A stretch of DNA of 64,000 nucleotides. Source: Oxytricha trifallax. Taxonomy: Eukaryota > Ciliophora > Spirotrichea > Sporadotrichida > Oxytrichidae. Under the pieces are notes generated by a model. The model saw only the letters and a program-made list of their open reading frames with translations. It was not told the DNA's origin and made no database searches. Location of the stretch: positions 1 through 64,000 of the forward strand of contig ARYC01002555.1 of the NCBI GenBank assembly GCA_000711775.1, in the 5' to 3' direction. Shown here in pieces: positions 35,372-46,455 of this stretch. A program made the translations under genes and the position numbers. Position 1 is the first letter of the stretch; each line of letters opens with the position of its first letter.

Positions 35372-35427
35372 TGAGCTGTTATATTAATAAAATAGCATTA
35401 TTTTATATACTCTTATAGAAAATTAAG

Positions 35428-35676
35428 CTAAATGATTGCTATTTTGTTAATATAACAGCTCATTATAATATAAATTAGTGAAATAATAAATAAAACCATA
35501 ATAAAAAGAGAAAGAAAATTAGTATTATTAATTAAAAATTTATTGTATTTTATAAGGTTTTTGTGAAAAGTTATTGTGGTTTGTGTTGTTACAGACTGCT
35601 TGTAAATGTCATTAATGAGCTTATTAACAAGTTTTGACATGTTACTTTGACGTTTAATGATTTTTAGAACATTCAA
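35428..35676 (-). CDS. Mirrored small ORF in right arm of the palindrome
   Basis: Reads NVLKIIKRQSNMSKLVNKLI and ends with the same hydrophobic helix followed by a short tail (MSCYINKIAII). The frame is open further upstream to about 35736 and includes the arm's terminal region. Differences from the left-arm ORF are few (for example D-I-Y against D-V-Y). Expression unknown. Confidence 0.4.
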   Translation of the reverse strand: MNVLKIIKRQSNMSKLVNKLINDIYKQSVTTQTTITFHKNLIKYNKFLINNTNFLSLFIMVLFIISLIYIIMSCYINKIAII

Positions 35677-35880
35677 AAATATATAGAAACAATTTTTTAG
35701 CGTCCCACTGCAGGGGAACATTACCCTAAAATTCAAAGTAATGATGAATTATTATATTTCTTTTCATTTAAAAACCATCCCACAAGAATATTCTACATAA
35801 AGAATTAAAATATTTTAAAATATACTTTGATTAAATACTTAAGAACTCTTTAATATTTTACTAACTATATTTATATAAAT

Positions 35881-37026
35881 ATGAATTCAGTATTAACAAT
35901 ATTCTATATTATTATCCTAAAATCATTTACACTTTGCAATATTGTCAACGCAGCTGTGTTGGTTTCATTACTTTCAACAGCTTTTGTGATAAGCTAAGAA
36001 ACTAACCAAGCAAACCCTGCTTAAAGAAAATTCATTAAAGTTTTTTAATTTCATAATACTAAATTTTTTAATTTTAAGATTAAGATTTATAATGATTTCA
36101 ACAATTATAGAGTATAAATTCTAAATAAATTTAAATTCAACATGCCTTATAACTTCGAGAGCGAAGCTGAGGTATTCTCTTTAAGAGTGAAGAGGATTGG
36201 TTATGATTACTAGAAATATCTTGTTCCAACTGGCAATTTTACAATTTTTTATTTAATATAATTTAATTTATCAAATATGTAACTTCACAGCGTCAAAGGT
36301 TAGCAGCGACTTTGATGCAAACTTTTAAACCCTTATGAACGGCGATCAAAATTCTAAGACTGTTTGCCAGGAAGTTTTGTAAGATTTTGCTGATGAATAA
36401 GACACTGTTTATTTCTTGTAATTATATTAAATCCCTAATTTTTCTCATTTTAATTGTAATTTAATGGGGTGCATTATTATTTACATTTAAATTTAAAATT
36501 GTTTTTGAGGTTTCAACAAACAGTTGCCATCAATACCCAATGTCTTAGGAAGAGAAAGCTAAATCTGTGAGAGAAGTTATAGATGAAACAAACGACCCCT
36601 TTAACAATAAAAAATTGACATACTTCGGTTTAAAATAACCTGATTGGAACACTACAGATACCGGTCACTACTATATTTTCGCAGTTATGGATAAAAATGG
36701 CACAATCTCCAATCAGGTATTTTTTAAAATTACTTATTTTTATATTGCTTTAATTTTGAAATACGGACATTCTTTATAAATGATTGGTATTTTACTCTGC
36801 GAAAACAGGCTTGATAAGATACACTGCTTTGTACATTGACAGAGAAAATGGCTTTATGATTGATAATAAAAACGATGTCAAAGAAACAAAGTTCAAATAA
36901 GCAGATTTTGAAATCAAACAATCACTAATTAATATTCTTTCTTTTAAATAATCAATATATAAGTCTAAATTTAAAATAATAAGAATATTTTTTTAATAAG
37001 TCTAAATAATTAAATTTTTAATGTGA
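35881..37026 (+). CDS. Secreted family paralogue 5 (K-type)
   Basis: ATG 35881; the hydrophobic N-terminal segment contains NAAVLVSLLSTAFVISQETN, the same as in paralogue 3. Pointer AAATTCA joins RKF to NMPYNFESEAEVFSLRVK. Later blocks are TGNFTASKVSSDFDANF, DQNSKTVCQEVLQDF, CHQYPMSQEEKAK, TNDPFNNKKLTYFGL, DWNTTDTGHYYIF, TGLIRYTALYIDRENGF and QADFEIKQS. The frame closes at TGA 37024-37026, though the real end could be after the DFEIKQS block. About as close to paralogue 3 as paralogue 4 is to 2. Secreted, function unknown. Confidence 0.7.
36035..36139. other. IES in paralogue 5 (pointer AAATTCA)
   Basis: AAATTCA at 36028-36034 and 36133-36139; 105 bp removed gives RKFNMPYNFES. Equivalent in position to the 95-bp IES of paralogue 3. 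Confidence 0.82.
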
Positions 37027-38930
37027 AAGTAAATTCGCAAACGAGATTACATAAACACAATATCTATATTGAAAATTCAAACTGATTACATAAATCACCC
37101 TTTAGATAATTATCTATTCAACATTTTAAAATGATAACAGCTTTCTTTAATAATATACCCTACAATAAACTATAACTTGAGTTAAAATCAATGCATTTCT
37201 GAAATTTTAAATATCTTCTAATTTTTCAATAAATTTAATGATGAATTTCTTAAATATATATTAATTAAATATCTATTATGGAGATAAATGGACGATTTCA
37301 TTTTAAAGTATGAATATACTAGCCCAATTTTGTTATTTTGGATTATTTTAAAAATAAATATTTGAATACAGCAGATTTTTCAATTTTGTATGAATACATT
37401 CAAATATGAAGAGATAAATATAAACACAACATTTGCAAAATAAATATCTTGATAGTTTTAGCTAACAAACCGAAATATTCTAGTGTTAATAGGACCTTAA
37501 TTTTGGCGATAATATTTAATTTTGAAATAGAAGATAGATAGTCATACTATAAATTAATGTCCTTAATCAATATAAAAGTATACTCTCTATTATGGTCATG
37601 TTATATCACTTCTTAAATAAAAATTATAAATAAAACAAATACAAATTCAGAAATAGTTTAAATCTACAACAAACAAGCAAAAATCTTCATATTTGGTAGC
37701 TACTATTGTTGGAATACATTCGAAATTGGAAAATTAATTATAATTAAATTACAAATAAATCAAAATCGTGGCAGTTAAAGCTGGCCAATTTAAACGATCT
37801 TGGGCATATTAGATAGAGAATTTCAAAATTAGCTGGACTTTACTATGTGGTACTATTTTATCTCATCCATGGAGCAAGATAACTCGACTTTAATTAAACT
37901 CATCTAAATTCATTAAATTATACGCTCACATTAAAGTCGAGTTATCTCGCTCCATGGATGAGATAAAATAGTACCACATAGTATAGTCCGGCTAATTTTG
38001 AATTCTCTATCGAATATGCCCAAGATCGTTTAAATTGGCCAGCTTTAACTGCCACGATTTTGATTTATTTGTAAATTAATTATAATTAATTTTCCAATTT
38101 CGAATGTTTTCCTGCAATACCATAAAAATAATTTACAAATATATGATTTGATATTTTTTCTGAAAAATTTTTAATTTATAAATAAAATTACTCTATAAAT
38201 ATAGAAGAGATAATAAAGAAATAAATGGAATTTTAATTTTTTCTATTAAGTTTATTATAAATTAATCCTTAAAATTTGCTAGAAATTAAAATTAGCATTA
38301 AAACTTTACGTATAAGTGGACTTAAAGTTATTATTTTGATATTTATGTTATAGATTCATTATAATATATATTATTTTGTTATTTTCATATAATCTTATAT
38401 TTTAACCATTAATGTTAATAGTATTTGATATAATTTAGCTAAATAAGATAAGTCTATGTTATTTTTAAAATGATATTATAAGAATTTTTAAATTTCCAAT
38501 ATCAATTACATAAAATACTTTATTTTTTTATAACCATTTAACATAAAAATGTATTTATTTGTGGAGATAGAATAACAATATCAATTAAAATAGTGTTTTA
38601 CATATTAATATTTCAAATAAATTTATAGATAATAGATAATACAATTTAATCGTAATATGAATATGCTTAAATTTTAAAATATATTTTACTTATTACTTAT
38701 TAGAAATAAATTGTTTAGAATCCTTAACTTATATAATATTAAATTATTAAAAATAAAAAGGATCCAAATGAGAACTATCTTCTAATAAAAATTTTATTGG
38801 TATTAAAATTAAAATAGATGTTTATATATTTTTAAATGTTAATCATGTATATTAACTTAAAAACCATTGATAATTAAAAAGCATACATTTTTATTTTTTT
38901 AACTGTTCATAAAATTAAATTTAGCAATAA
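37027..38930. other. Intergenic region holding a second MITE
   Basis: AT-rich with no coding block. Contains the MITE copy at 37705-38120; nothing else recognised. Confidence 0.55.
37705..38120. mobile_element. Palindromic MITE, copy 2 (about 415 bp)
   Basis: Near-perfect inverted arms: from TTGTTGGAATACATTCGAAA at the left through GGCAGTTAAAGCTGGCCAAT, and the reverse at the right ending ATTCGAATGTTTTCCTGCAA-like sequence. A TA lies outside each end, as expected for a Tc1/mariner-type target duplication. The core GCCAATTTAAACGATCTTGG is identical to the left arm of copy 1. The inner arms (CTCATCCATGGAGC) are also palindromic, so a full hairpin could form. No ORF. Confidence 0.82.
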
Positions 38931-39775
38931 TTTAACGTGTGAATATTAAATAATTTAACAATAACTTCAGAGCAGCTGTGCTATTTTCATTACTTTCAAC
39001 TGTTTTTGTTACAAGTCAATACACTAGGCCAGAAAACCGTCCAATTTATTAAAGAAAATTCTACATGATTAATAATATATTTCATTAACATTTTCTTTTA
39101 AAATTAAAAGGTATTAAAATATATGTAATTATATTGAGTATTTTTCCTAAATTAAAAATTCAACAAGCCCTATAACCACGTGATTGAATCTGAATAATTC
39201 GATATAAAAGAGCTAGATACCGCTCAAGGTATAAAAAAAGTTCTAGTGTCGACTGGTAAATTTAATTTAATTTATTGATATATTAAATTTTCATTAACAA
39301 AAGTGAGCAGTGATTTGGATATAACCCATTAATTTTCATGGGTTGAAGTTGGAAATTAAAACGTTACTTATTCAGAAAACGTATACGATTTTGCTGATGG
39401 TACAGTGACTGTTTTAATTAAAGTATAACTTCATATTATTACATGAAAATGCTAAATTTATGGGTATAAATTCAAGCATTTAATTTTTTAAATATACATA
39501 TCTGCTTTTGATAGTACTAAAAATACATGCGAACAATATCCGATACCCGAGATTTATTAAAAATCCGAGAGAGAAAATGTTGATGAGGAAAATGACCCTT
39601 TTAATTCAACTTCGACATACTATGGACTTAAAAAAGTTAATTGGAATTCAAGTGATACTGATTTTTATTACATTTTTGGAACCAACCTTTAAACCCCAAT
39701 ACCCCTTAATCAGGTTTCTGAGTGAGGGATTCCAACTATCCATAAATCTTAATGACTAACTAGATAATGATCCTT

Positions 39776-40240
39776 ATGAATGAGCCAGAGTTATCGTAAT
39801 ATCTTCAAACAAAGAAGTAGTTGCCAAATAAAATGTCTTAATTAAAATATTTTCATAACAACTCTCAATAATTAAGGCAAATACTTGAAAAAATTTAATT
39901 ATATATCTCATTATAAGAAGTTCAGCTTTTCTCCTTAAGATAAAGGTAAGTAAAATCAGAATATAGAGCTGCAAATGCACACATATAATTCTAGCAAAAT
40001 TTGAAGCTTAAATTATTAGATAATTTGGCACTTGCACTTCTCAAATCAGCTAAATATTAACTTTATAAGGAATGAAATTCTCTGAAAAGAATGAAGTTAA
40101 CAAGAGACTATATTCAAATATTTAGCATCAAGAATCAATGGACATAGATGCTGGATTTCACAGTAAGAGAAGAAACATAGGAGGAGGGAAGTAGCAAGAA
40201 GAAGTAAAAATAAAATAAGCAGCTCTCTTGAAAGAATTTT
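39776..40240 (+). pseudogene. TBE-D 22-kDa ORF fragment
   Basis: Reads MNEPELSQYLQTKKQLPNK, matching MNDPEVSQYLPTKKQLSNK of TBE-B, and ends with MDIDAGFHSKRRNIGGGKQQ. The N-terminal part is missing and the middle has drifted. Confidence 0.7.
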
Positions 40241-40269
40241 AAATTTTACTTAGATATTCATTAATATAA

Positions 40270-40910
40270 CTATAAATCTTATTTGTATACATTCACTCTC
40301 CCTTCTTTAGCGCACTTTTAGCCAACTAATTATCTACTCTCTTTGCTGAGCTTTTAATAAAGTCTACTGTATCGATATGTAGATTATGCATCAAGTGGTA
40401 TAGCAGCAGTTTCTTGTAATTACCTTGTAATATACCCCGGTAGAAGTCAATTCCATTAAATTATGGACTGTAAGGTACGTTGAACATTAGTGTTATTCTT
40501 AGTTGTTTATAATTCTTCCTAGTTTCGTTTGTCTAATGAGCATAAAGAATATCAACGAATAGTAAAATCTCTTATTCAGAGTATTTCACTCTCAGCTGCT
40601 CTAAGAACTTGATATACTACTCTGTCTCTATTGAGCAAGGATATATAAAGTAAGTATCTAAACCTGTTTCCTTGCTTGTACCTCCAAGAATTGCCATTGA
40701 TTATACCTTGGTTTTATAATTAGATACTTTAATATTAATATTCTAAGTTCCTTATACCAAGAATTTTAGATGAAATTTTCGAAGTTAAACACATCCTAGT
40801 TAGCGTATATAAACTTAAAATTAATCTATTAATATTTTTACATTTAATCATAAATGTTATAAGTAGTTTTAAAATGAGAAATTAAAATTAATTACCTTCT
40901 TGATACGATT
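40270..40910 (-). pseudogene. TBE-D transposase fragment
   Basis: Minus-strand reading gives MAILGGTSKETGLDTYFIYP, LLFVDILYAHQTNETRKNY, FNVPYSPQFNGIDFYRGIL and KSSAKRVDNQLA. These are the C-terminal half of the DDE transposase; the tryptophan of the EFYWG motif is arginine. Confidence 0.75.
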
Positions 40911-42707
40911 CATACATTTGTGAGAGATACCATTTATTTCATAAAATCTAGTAACTGATTGAACAAAAATAATTAACTCAACGAGTTAGCTATGAAATAA
41001 CAAAGCAACTCGTTGGACAATAGAATAGTGAATCCGATACTTCAATATTTTTTACTTCAATGATATATTTATGACTGTCTATTAAACTAGCTATTGAGAT
41101 ATAATTATTTTATTTTACAGATAGTAAATGTGAGCGAGCAGTTAATGGACACAGCTTTGAGGAGGGAATAGTTTATATTTCAGTACTTGTTTGATTTATT
41201 TACTGTTAACCACATACAAAGCAATTTTAAAACAACAAATATAAATACAAATACTCATAATCATAAGTAAACTCAAAAAAATGCTGGTAATCTCTACTCG
41301 AATAAATTAATAACTATGACTCCAAAAAATTATTCAATTAAAAAAGCATATAAAACCCTCAATCAATGTTTTGAGGTTTTGATTGCTTAGTCAATTTTAA
41401 TTTTTAATTCCAAAATGAAAGAATATACTTAAAAAATGCGATTATTGATAGAAATAATTGAATTCAAATAGGGAAATTAGATAAATAAATTATTCATTCA
41501 AAATTTAAAAACGTTAACTTACCTTAATTATGTCGTATTATAGATAAAATTTAACAGTAAAAATTTTCTTAATGTTGCTGCACAATTTTATGACTTTTTT
41601 TAATTAAATTTTTCAATCCATTCTGAGATATCATCAGTTTTTTTATTAATTTGATCCTTACATCTAAATAAAAAATTGAGTGCGAATATTGACTCAAATT
41701 TTTTAATGTTTAATGAAGCAAACTGGTCAAATCTTAGATTCAATCTGAAAACTTTTATTGAAAAAAAATATCATTAAAATAAATAGTATAAAATAAACGT
41801 TAGTGGCAGAGAAAAAATACGGAAGCTGACTATTCTATAATTTTGTTAAAAAGATTACTTAATTATTTAAATTTTGAATGAATAGTAATATTTTTATCTA
41901 ATTTTCTTTCCTAATTCATTTTATTTTTAACAATAAATGATATACATTCATATAGTTTAGTAGTACTACTCTGAAAGAACAGGCCTCCAGAGATATTCAG
42001 CCATATACTTGAGCTATTAAGACCCCTAAGTCTATGACTATAAAGACTCAATTAAAGAGGCTTACTTCACAGAGGAAGATTTTGTAATCACACAATCACT
42101 AAACACAAATATTTCTTTTCTTCAGTTGATAATTATCATTTATTGCTTGTTAATATTTATCTTAAAATATGCAATTTTTGAAATAATTAAATCAAAATAT
42201 TTAAATCATTTAAAATTGGTTTTAATGCGAAGGTAAATTCCACAATAATACTTCTAAAGTAGAATACTTGGAATGATAATGCTGAGCAATATAGTTAAAT
42301 TAAAAAGTCAGATTTCTTAAATTGAATAATTTTATTGATAAATCTGCTCAGTTTCTGTTTACCTTAAACAGATAATAGTTTTTAGAAATACAATTAATAA
42401 TTTCTTTAATAATTACTCAATCATAAACTGAAAATACTCACTATAATAGAATGCATAAAGATATAAATTAAATTTTCACAATAAAGTGGTGCTAAATTTA
42501 AAATATTTAGAATAAATAAAAGATATTTTTAAGATAGATTAATTTATTATAAAAAATAGGTATATTAATCCAAGCCTGATAATATAGATAAAAATATTTA
42601 ATTATTAAACTTGCGATAGAATCCTCAATAATGTTTAAATTTAAATTAATTGATTGCATTTTTTTCCCATAATTTCCATAATTTAAATCAAATCAAAATA
42701 AAATATT

Positions 42708-43834
42708 ATGAAAATTAATTCAATGCTAAACTCAAGCTCCAAGCTGTTATTTTTTACGATGGTTGCTTCAATTGCAGCCACTCATTAACACAATATGGCG
42801 GCTTCAGACGACTTCGTCTAGCCAATGCTTCAACAATAAAGTCCTGACTACAAGAAATTATCAAATATTTTGCAACTTAAAAGACAAATACTTCTGTTTA
42901 ATTTTTAGTACTATATTTTAGGAAATTTGCTACTCCCTATAACTATGAAGAACTAGTCAAAGGCTACTTTTGGGAGGAAGACCCCAAGAATAAGGGTCAC
43001 ATGCATTTAAAGCAGCATGTTGTCTCTACTTTAAATAGGTACAGTAGTTTATAAATATTTTTAAATAACGAACTAATAACTTAAAATTCGATTTTATATT
43101 TTATAAGTGACTTGAATATGAAATTTACAGGTTTAACATGGTATGCAAATGAAAGGTCTACCTAAAACTAAGACGTATATGATTTTAACACAGATATCTC
43201 AACTTCTATTTTTATTTATTCCCATAATAATAAGTTATTAAAAAATTTATGCTAATTTCTTTAAGATTAAACCTTCTGGGTAGTCTGGTGAATGCTGGAA
43301 AAGGTTCATCGGAATGAAAGGACACTAAATTAGAAGTGATGTGGACTAACTAAACGATCCATTTAATAATGAGGCTTTAGTTTACCAAGGAATAACTAAA
43401 TTATTCTTTAAACCTAAGAATCATAACTTGTTCTACAAATTTGTTGAGAAAATTGATGCTCAAAACCCTCCAAAGAAGTACAAAGAGTTTTACTTTTATA
43501 TTTTTTTAATAGAGTTTTCATTTATATATGACATTGTTAAATGGTATAAATTTAGGATCTTAAATGGACTTTACAGCTCAAATGAGTTATCTGTATATTT
43601 TATGATTGTATTTTGCATAAATTACAATTTTACTATTCTTAAGGAGATTAGGGTATGTTGAGATTTGAGGCTTGGTACTAGGATGGAAAATTATACGAAG
43701 TTTATGACCACGGAACTGACATGGTAGAAACTAAATTTACTTAAGATCATTTCTCAGTTTACTGTTTATTTACTCATGACTCAACAAAATATCAAAAGTA
43801 AAACTTAGAAGCAACCCAGAAATTCCTAAACTGA
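42708..43834 (+). CDS. Secreted family paralogue 7 (divergent)
   Basis: ATG 42708 with hydrophobic leader (SSSKLLFFTMVASIAATHQ). Pointer GAAATT (42854-42859/42922-42927) joins DYKKF to ATPYNYEELVKGYFWEED. Later blocks: VSDLNMKFTGLTWYANE, GECWKRFIGMKGHQ, QLNDPFNNEALVYQGITKLF, NLFYKFVEKIDAQ, RFEAWYQDGKLYEVYDHG and FTQDHFSVYCLFTHDSTKY; TGA 43832-43834. The order PYNYE...NDPFN...YxG...FYxF...W/Y...VYDxG...DxF proves membership, although identity is low. Single cysteines lie at GEC and YC. Function unknown. Confidence 0.68.
42860..42927. other. IES in paralogue 7 (pointer GAAATT)
   Basis: GAAATT at 42854-42859 and 42922-42927, 68 bp removed gives YKKFATPYNYE in frame; same codon position as the IESs of paralogues 3, 5 and 6. 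Confidence 0.78.
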
Positions 43835-44638
43835 GAATATATATATAAAATATATATTATATTTTTAAGGGGAGTCAAAATTAAGAAAATTAATTATAAA
43901 TGAATTTTGAGACAGATAATACTTAGAAATGGCTTAATTTAATAAAAATAATTTATAACAATACTTTCAATCTTATATTTTAAAATAACAAATGAGAATT
44001 TATTAATTGTTATGAAATTTTAGAATTTAATTTTACTTTTACTAAGAGTAAATATCAATAATTTTTATTTAATCAATATTTTTGATGTCATAATATGAGA
44101 ACATTATGCGAAATAAACGAATAATAAAAGTGATAATGAATTAAAATATCTGTTGAGTAGAATAATTTTAAAGATATTAGCTTCAAGTCTAAGTTTTATT
44201 ATAAATTAAGGGGTTATTTACTTTATATATAATATAAACATTTTATACAAGTTTTTATTATAAATTTAATTAGATATTAGTATTTATAACTATAAAAATA
44301 TTGCTAATACAACACTAATTAGCTGCTATATTGCTAAAATTATATTAATATAGTTTTAAAAGATAAATTTTATTGAATAAATTATTTTTAACTAAAAATC
44401 AAAATTTTATATTTTGTGGATATTATAAATAATATAAAATTATATTTTTATAGAATAACCATATAATAAATAAATTAATTTAAAGTTAATATATTATCGA
44501 ATTGTCTTAATTATTAATAATATAACAAAAATACATAATAATTAATTTGAGTTCTAAGTATCTCCCCTAAAATTCAAATTAAATAAAAGTTGTTAAACAA
44601 TTTATAACTTTATCTTTTGCATAAAATCACAATAAAAT
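43835..44638. other. AT-rich intergenic spacer
   Basis: No coding block or repeat recognised; marks the end of the secreted-family array. Confidence 0.5.
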
Positions 44639-45642
44639 ATGGATTTCGAGAAAATCAACTACCCCTCAGAGACCTATGTTACTTAATTCGACAGACTTTT
44701 CTTCAGCTGGGATGCTCAGTTCATGTCCCCGTGGTTAAAAATGGACACTTCAGGGGCGTTCTTGGAGGATGGCACACCTGCCAGTTTGGCAATAACATGC
44801 AAGCAGACTTTGAGTGGTGCTCCCACACTCAATTGTATTGCAAAATAAGTAGTAAAGACACTAATTATTTTTCATCATAAATTTCTAAAATACCTCATAT
44901 TTTTCAGTTAAAACTTTATAATGGTAATCAGTTCAAATCGGTTCTCGGTAATTAACCATTCCCACAAGGCTACCGCTCTTACTTCGAAGTGAAGATAAAC
45001 AAAGGAAGTAACTTCAAGATTGGCATTCAATTAAAAAATTGTAATAAACTTTTAGTTTATTAATTTTGTCAAATGCTTAATTTAATAAAAGCATTAAAAT
45101 GATTGCAGGACGCAAATGTGAGATAAACTTGGCTTTTAGCGATGGCAAAGAGGGTTGGGCTTATTACTCAGGTGGCTTCCTGAGGCACAATAGCGGTGGA
45201 GATGGTCCAAAATATGGTGTAGCATATAGCGATAATTTTAAGTATCTATATATTCAAATTATCCGCTTTATATCTATGAGTTGAATAAATTTATCGATCT
45301 TATATCATTATATGAAAGTTATATGTAAATAATTCCATTGTGGGAGTGTACGTTGACCTAATCGAAGGCAAGCTTTTCTTCTCTAAAGACGGCCGCATGA
45401 TGCCCATTGCTTATGAGAATAAGCATTTCTTAACTATGGAATTATACCCTGCTGTATCTTGCTTCTAGCCTTATTTGTAATCCATTTATTTTCTTGTTAT
45501 ATATACCGAATAGGGAAAAATTAGTTTTAATTTTACTGATTAGTGCTTATATTATAAATTTAAGCAAGCCTGGAGAAAGTTTTCAGTTGATTATGCCAAT
45601 GCCAGAAGACTGAGAATAAACTACAACATAAAAGTCAATTGA
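44639..45642 (+). CDS. SPRY (B30.2-like) domain protein
   Basis: ATG 44639 (MDFEKINYPSETYVTQF) to TGA 45640-45642. An intron at 44849-44907 (GTAGTA...TTTCAG) joins CIAKQ to LKLYNGNQFKSV in frame; three more spacers follow. SPRY landmarks: YRSYFEVKINKGSNFKIGI, INLAFSDGKEGWAYYSGGFL, GPKYGVAYSDN, VGVYVDLIEGKLFFSKDGR and LYPAVSC. SPRY folds bind partner proteins, often in ubiquitin ligases or chromatin complexes (for example Ash2L, RanBP9); nothing here assigns this one. The N-terminal ~70 residues, with SGAFLEDGTPASLAITC, and C-terminal tail (QAWRKFSVDYANARR) have no recognised domain. Confidence 0.78.
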
Positions 45643-46015
45643 TAGCAGTCAAGTTTTTAATGTGTATTAATAGTAAATAGTAAGCTCTCCAAAATGTTCT
45701 AATAACTAGCCTATGGATAACTAAATTCAAATATTAATGGGATAATGATTTCGAGAATTGTAAATATCTGGTAAAATTGTATTTTTTGGAATCATTTTTT
45801 CACTTTAGTAATTTATACATTAAATCATTAAGCATAAAAACGTATTCTATTTATTTTATTTCATGTTTTATTCCTCAAATTTTGGTTTAAAATTTATAAA
45901 ACAGGCATAGTGATATATTATCACTTTCATTTTATGATATGTAGAATAGTGTGATAGCATTTATTAGTTTATAATTATTAAAATTAAAATCTTTTGGAAT
46001 CTATCACATCAATCA
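45643..46015. other. Short intergenic spacer
   Basis: Nothing recognised; promoter of the Rpb11 gene should be here. Confidence 0.5.
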
Positions 46016-46455
46016 ATGTCAGATATCCTTGCCAACCAGAAGTTCATCTACACAGACGACAACAGAGTGAGACACCAGGGCACTTTGACCATCAAGGATG
46101 AGGACCACTCACTCGGTAACCTCGTTAGACAGCAACTCCTGCACAACCCCAAAGTCAAGTTCTCAGGCTACAGGAAACCACATCCACTCGAGGAGTACGT
46201 AGAGATCAAGGTAAGTACTAATATTTAGAACAGATTTTTAGTCATTCTGATGTTTAATAAGCAATTTCAAATAATAAGAGTTTATTAATTTAATTCATTA
46301 TGTAGGTGCAGACCACAGGAGAGGTATCCCCACCAGACTCTATCATCATGGCTAGCGAGCAGTTGTTGAGCCAAATGAAATCTCTTAGTGACAGTTTGAT
46401 GAAGCAAGCTCAACTCCTCAGGGTCATGGACAACTCAAATACCTACCCCAATTGA
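46016..46455 (+). CDS. RPB11: RNA polymerase II subunit Rpb11
   Basis: Exon 1 is 46016-46210 and exon 2 is 46306-46455, separated by a GTAAGT...TGTAG intron (46211-46305); together 114 codons plus TGA. The sequence fits the family's size (about 115 residues) and signature: LTIKDEDHSLGNLVRQQLL, VKFSGYRKPHPLEEYVEIKV and QTTGEVSPPDSI. Rpb11 pairs with Rpb3, the eukaryotic counterpart of the bacterial alpha dimer, and nucleates Pol II assembly in the nucleus. The VQTT and PHPLE motifs favour Rpb11 over the Pol I/III paralogue AC19. No IES is present and GC content is well above the flanks. Confidence 0.95.

Larger units (their letters stand above)
35095..35727. mobile_element. 633-bp palindromic element with mirrored small ORFs
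   Basis: Two arms of about 290 bp are inverted copies around a 40-60 bp centre (about 35385-35445). The ends are AGGGTAAT...ATTACCCT, flanked by a 6-bp duplication AAAATT at 35089-35094 and 35728-35733. A CTGCAGTG box lies 12-15 bp inside each end. Each arm encodes nearly the same peptide of about 73 residues (NVLKIIKRQSNMSKLVNKLI start, hydrophobic ISLIYII end), one on each strand. It sits upstream of paralogue 5. Confidence 0.85.
39686..41380 (-). mobile_element. Internally deleted, decayed TBE (TBE-D), inverted
   Basis: The left edge carries AAACCCCAATACCCC and the right edge AAACCCTC...TTGAGGTTTTG, both recognisable but mutated C4A4/G4T4 ends. Inside are a 22-kDa-type ORF fragment on plus and a transposase fragment on minus, i.e. 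the element is in opposite orientation to TBE-B and TBE-C. The zinc-finger/kinase ORF is missing altogether, giving a length of only 1.7 kb. It is lodged in paralogue 6. Confidence 0.8.
38931..42110 (+). pseudogene. Secreted family paralogue 6 (K-type), interrupted by a deleted TBE
   Basis: Blocks in family order: RAAVLFSLLSTVFVTSQYTR (about 38966), FNKPYNHVIESEQF after a pointer AAAATTC, LVSTGK, VSSDLDITHQFSWVEVG, CEQYPIPEIYQKSERE, DPFNSTSTYYGLKKVNW and DTDFYYIFGTN at the TBE-D junction (about 39690). After it, at 41950, come YYSERTGLQRYSAIYLSYQD and EEDFVITQSL. No in-frame ATG precedes RAAVLF, and the surroundings are more diverged than in paralogues 3 and 5. It could be a decaying copy, or the 5' MDS may be displaced. 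Confidence 0.55.
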
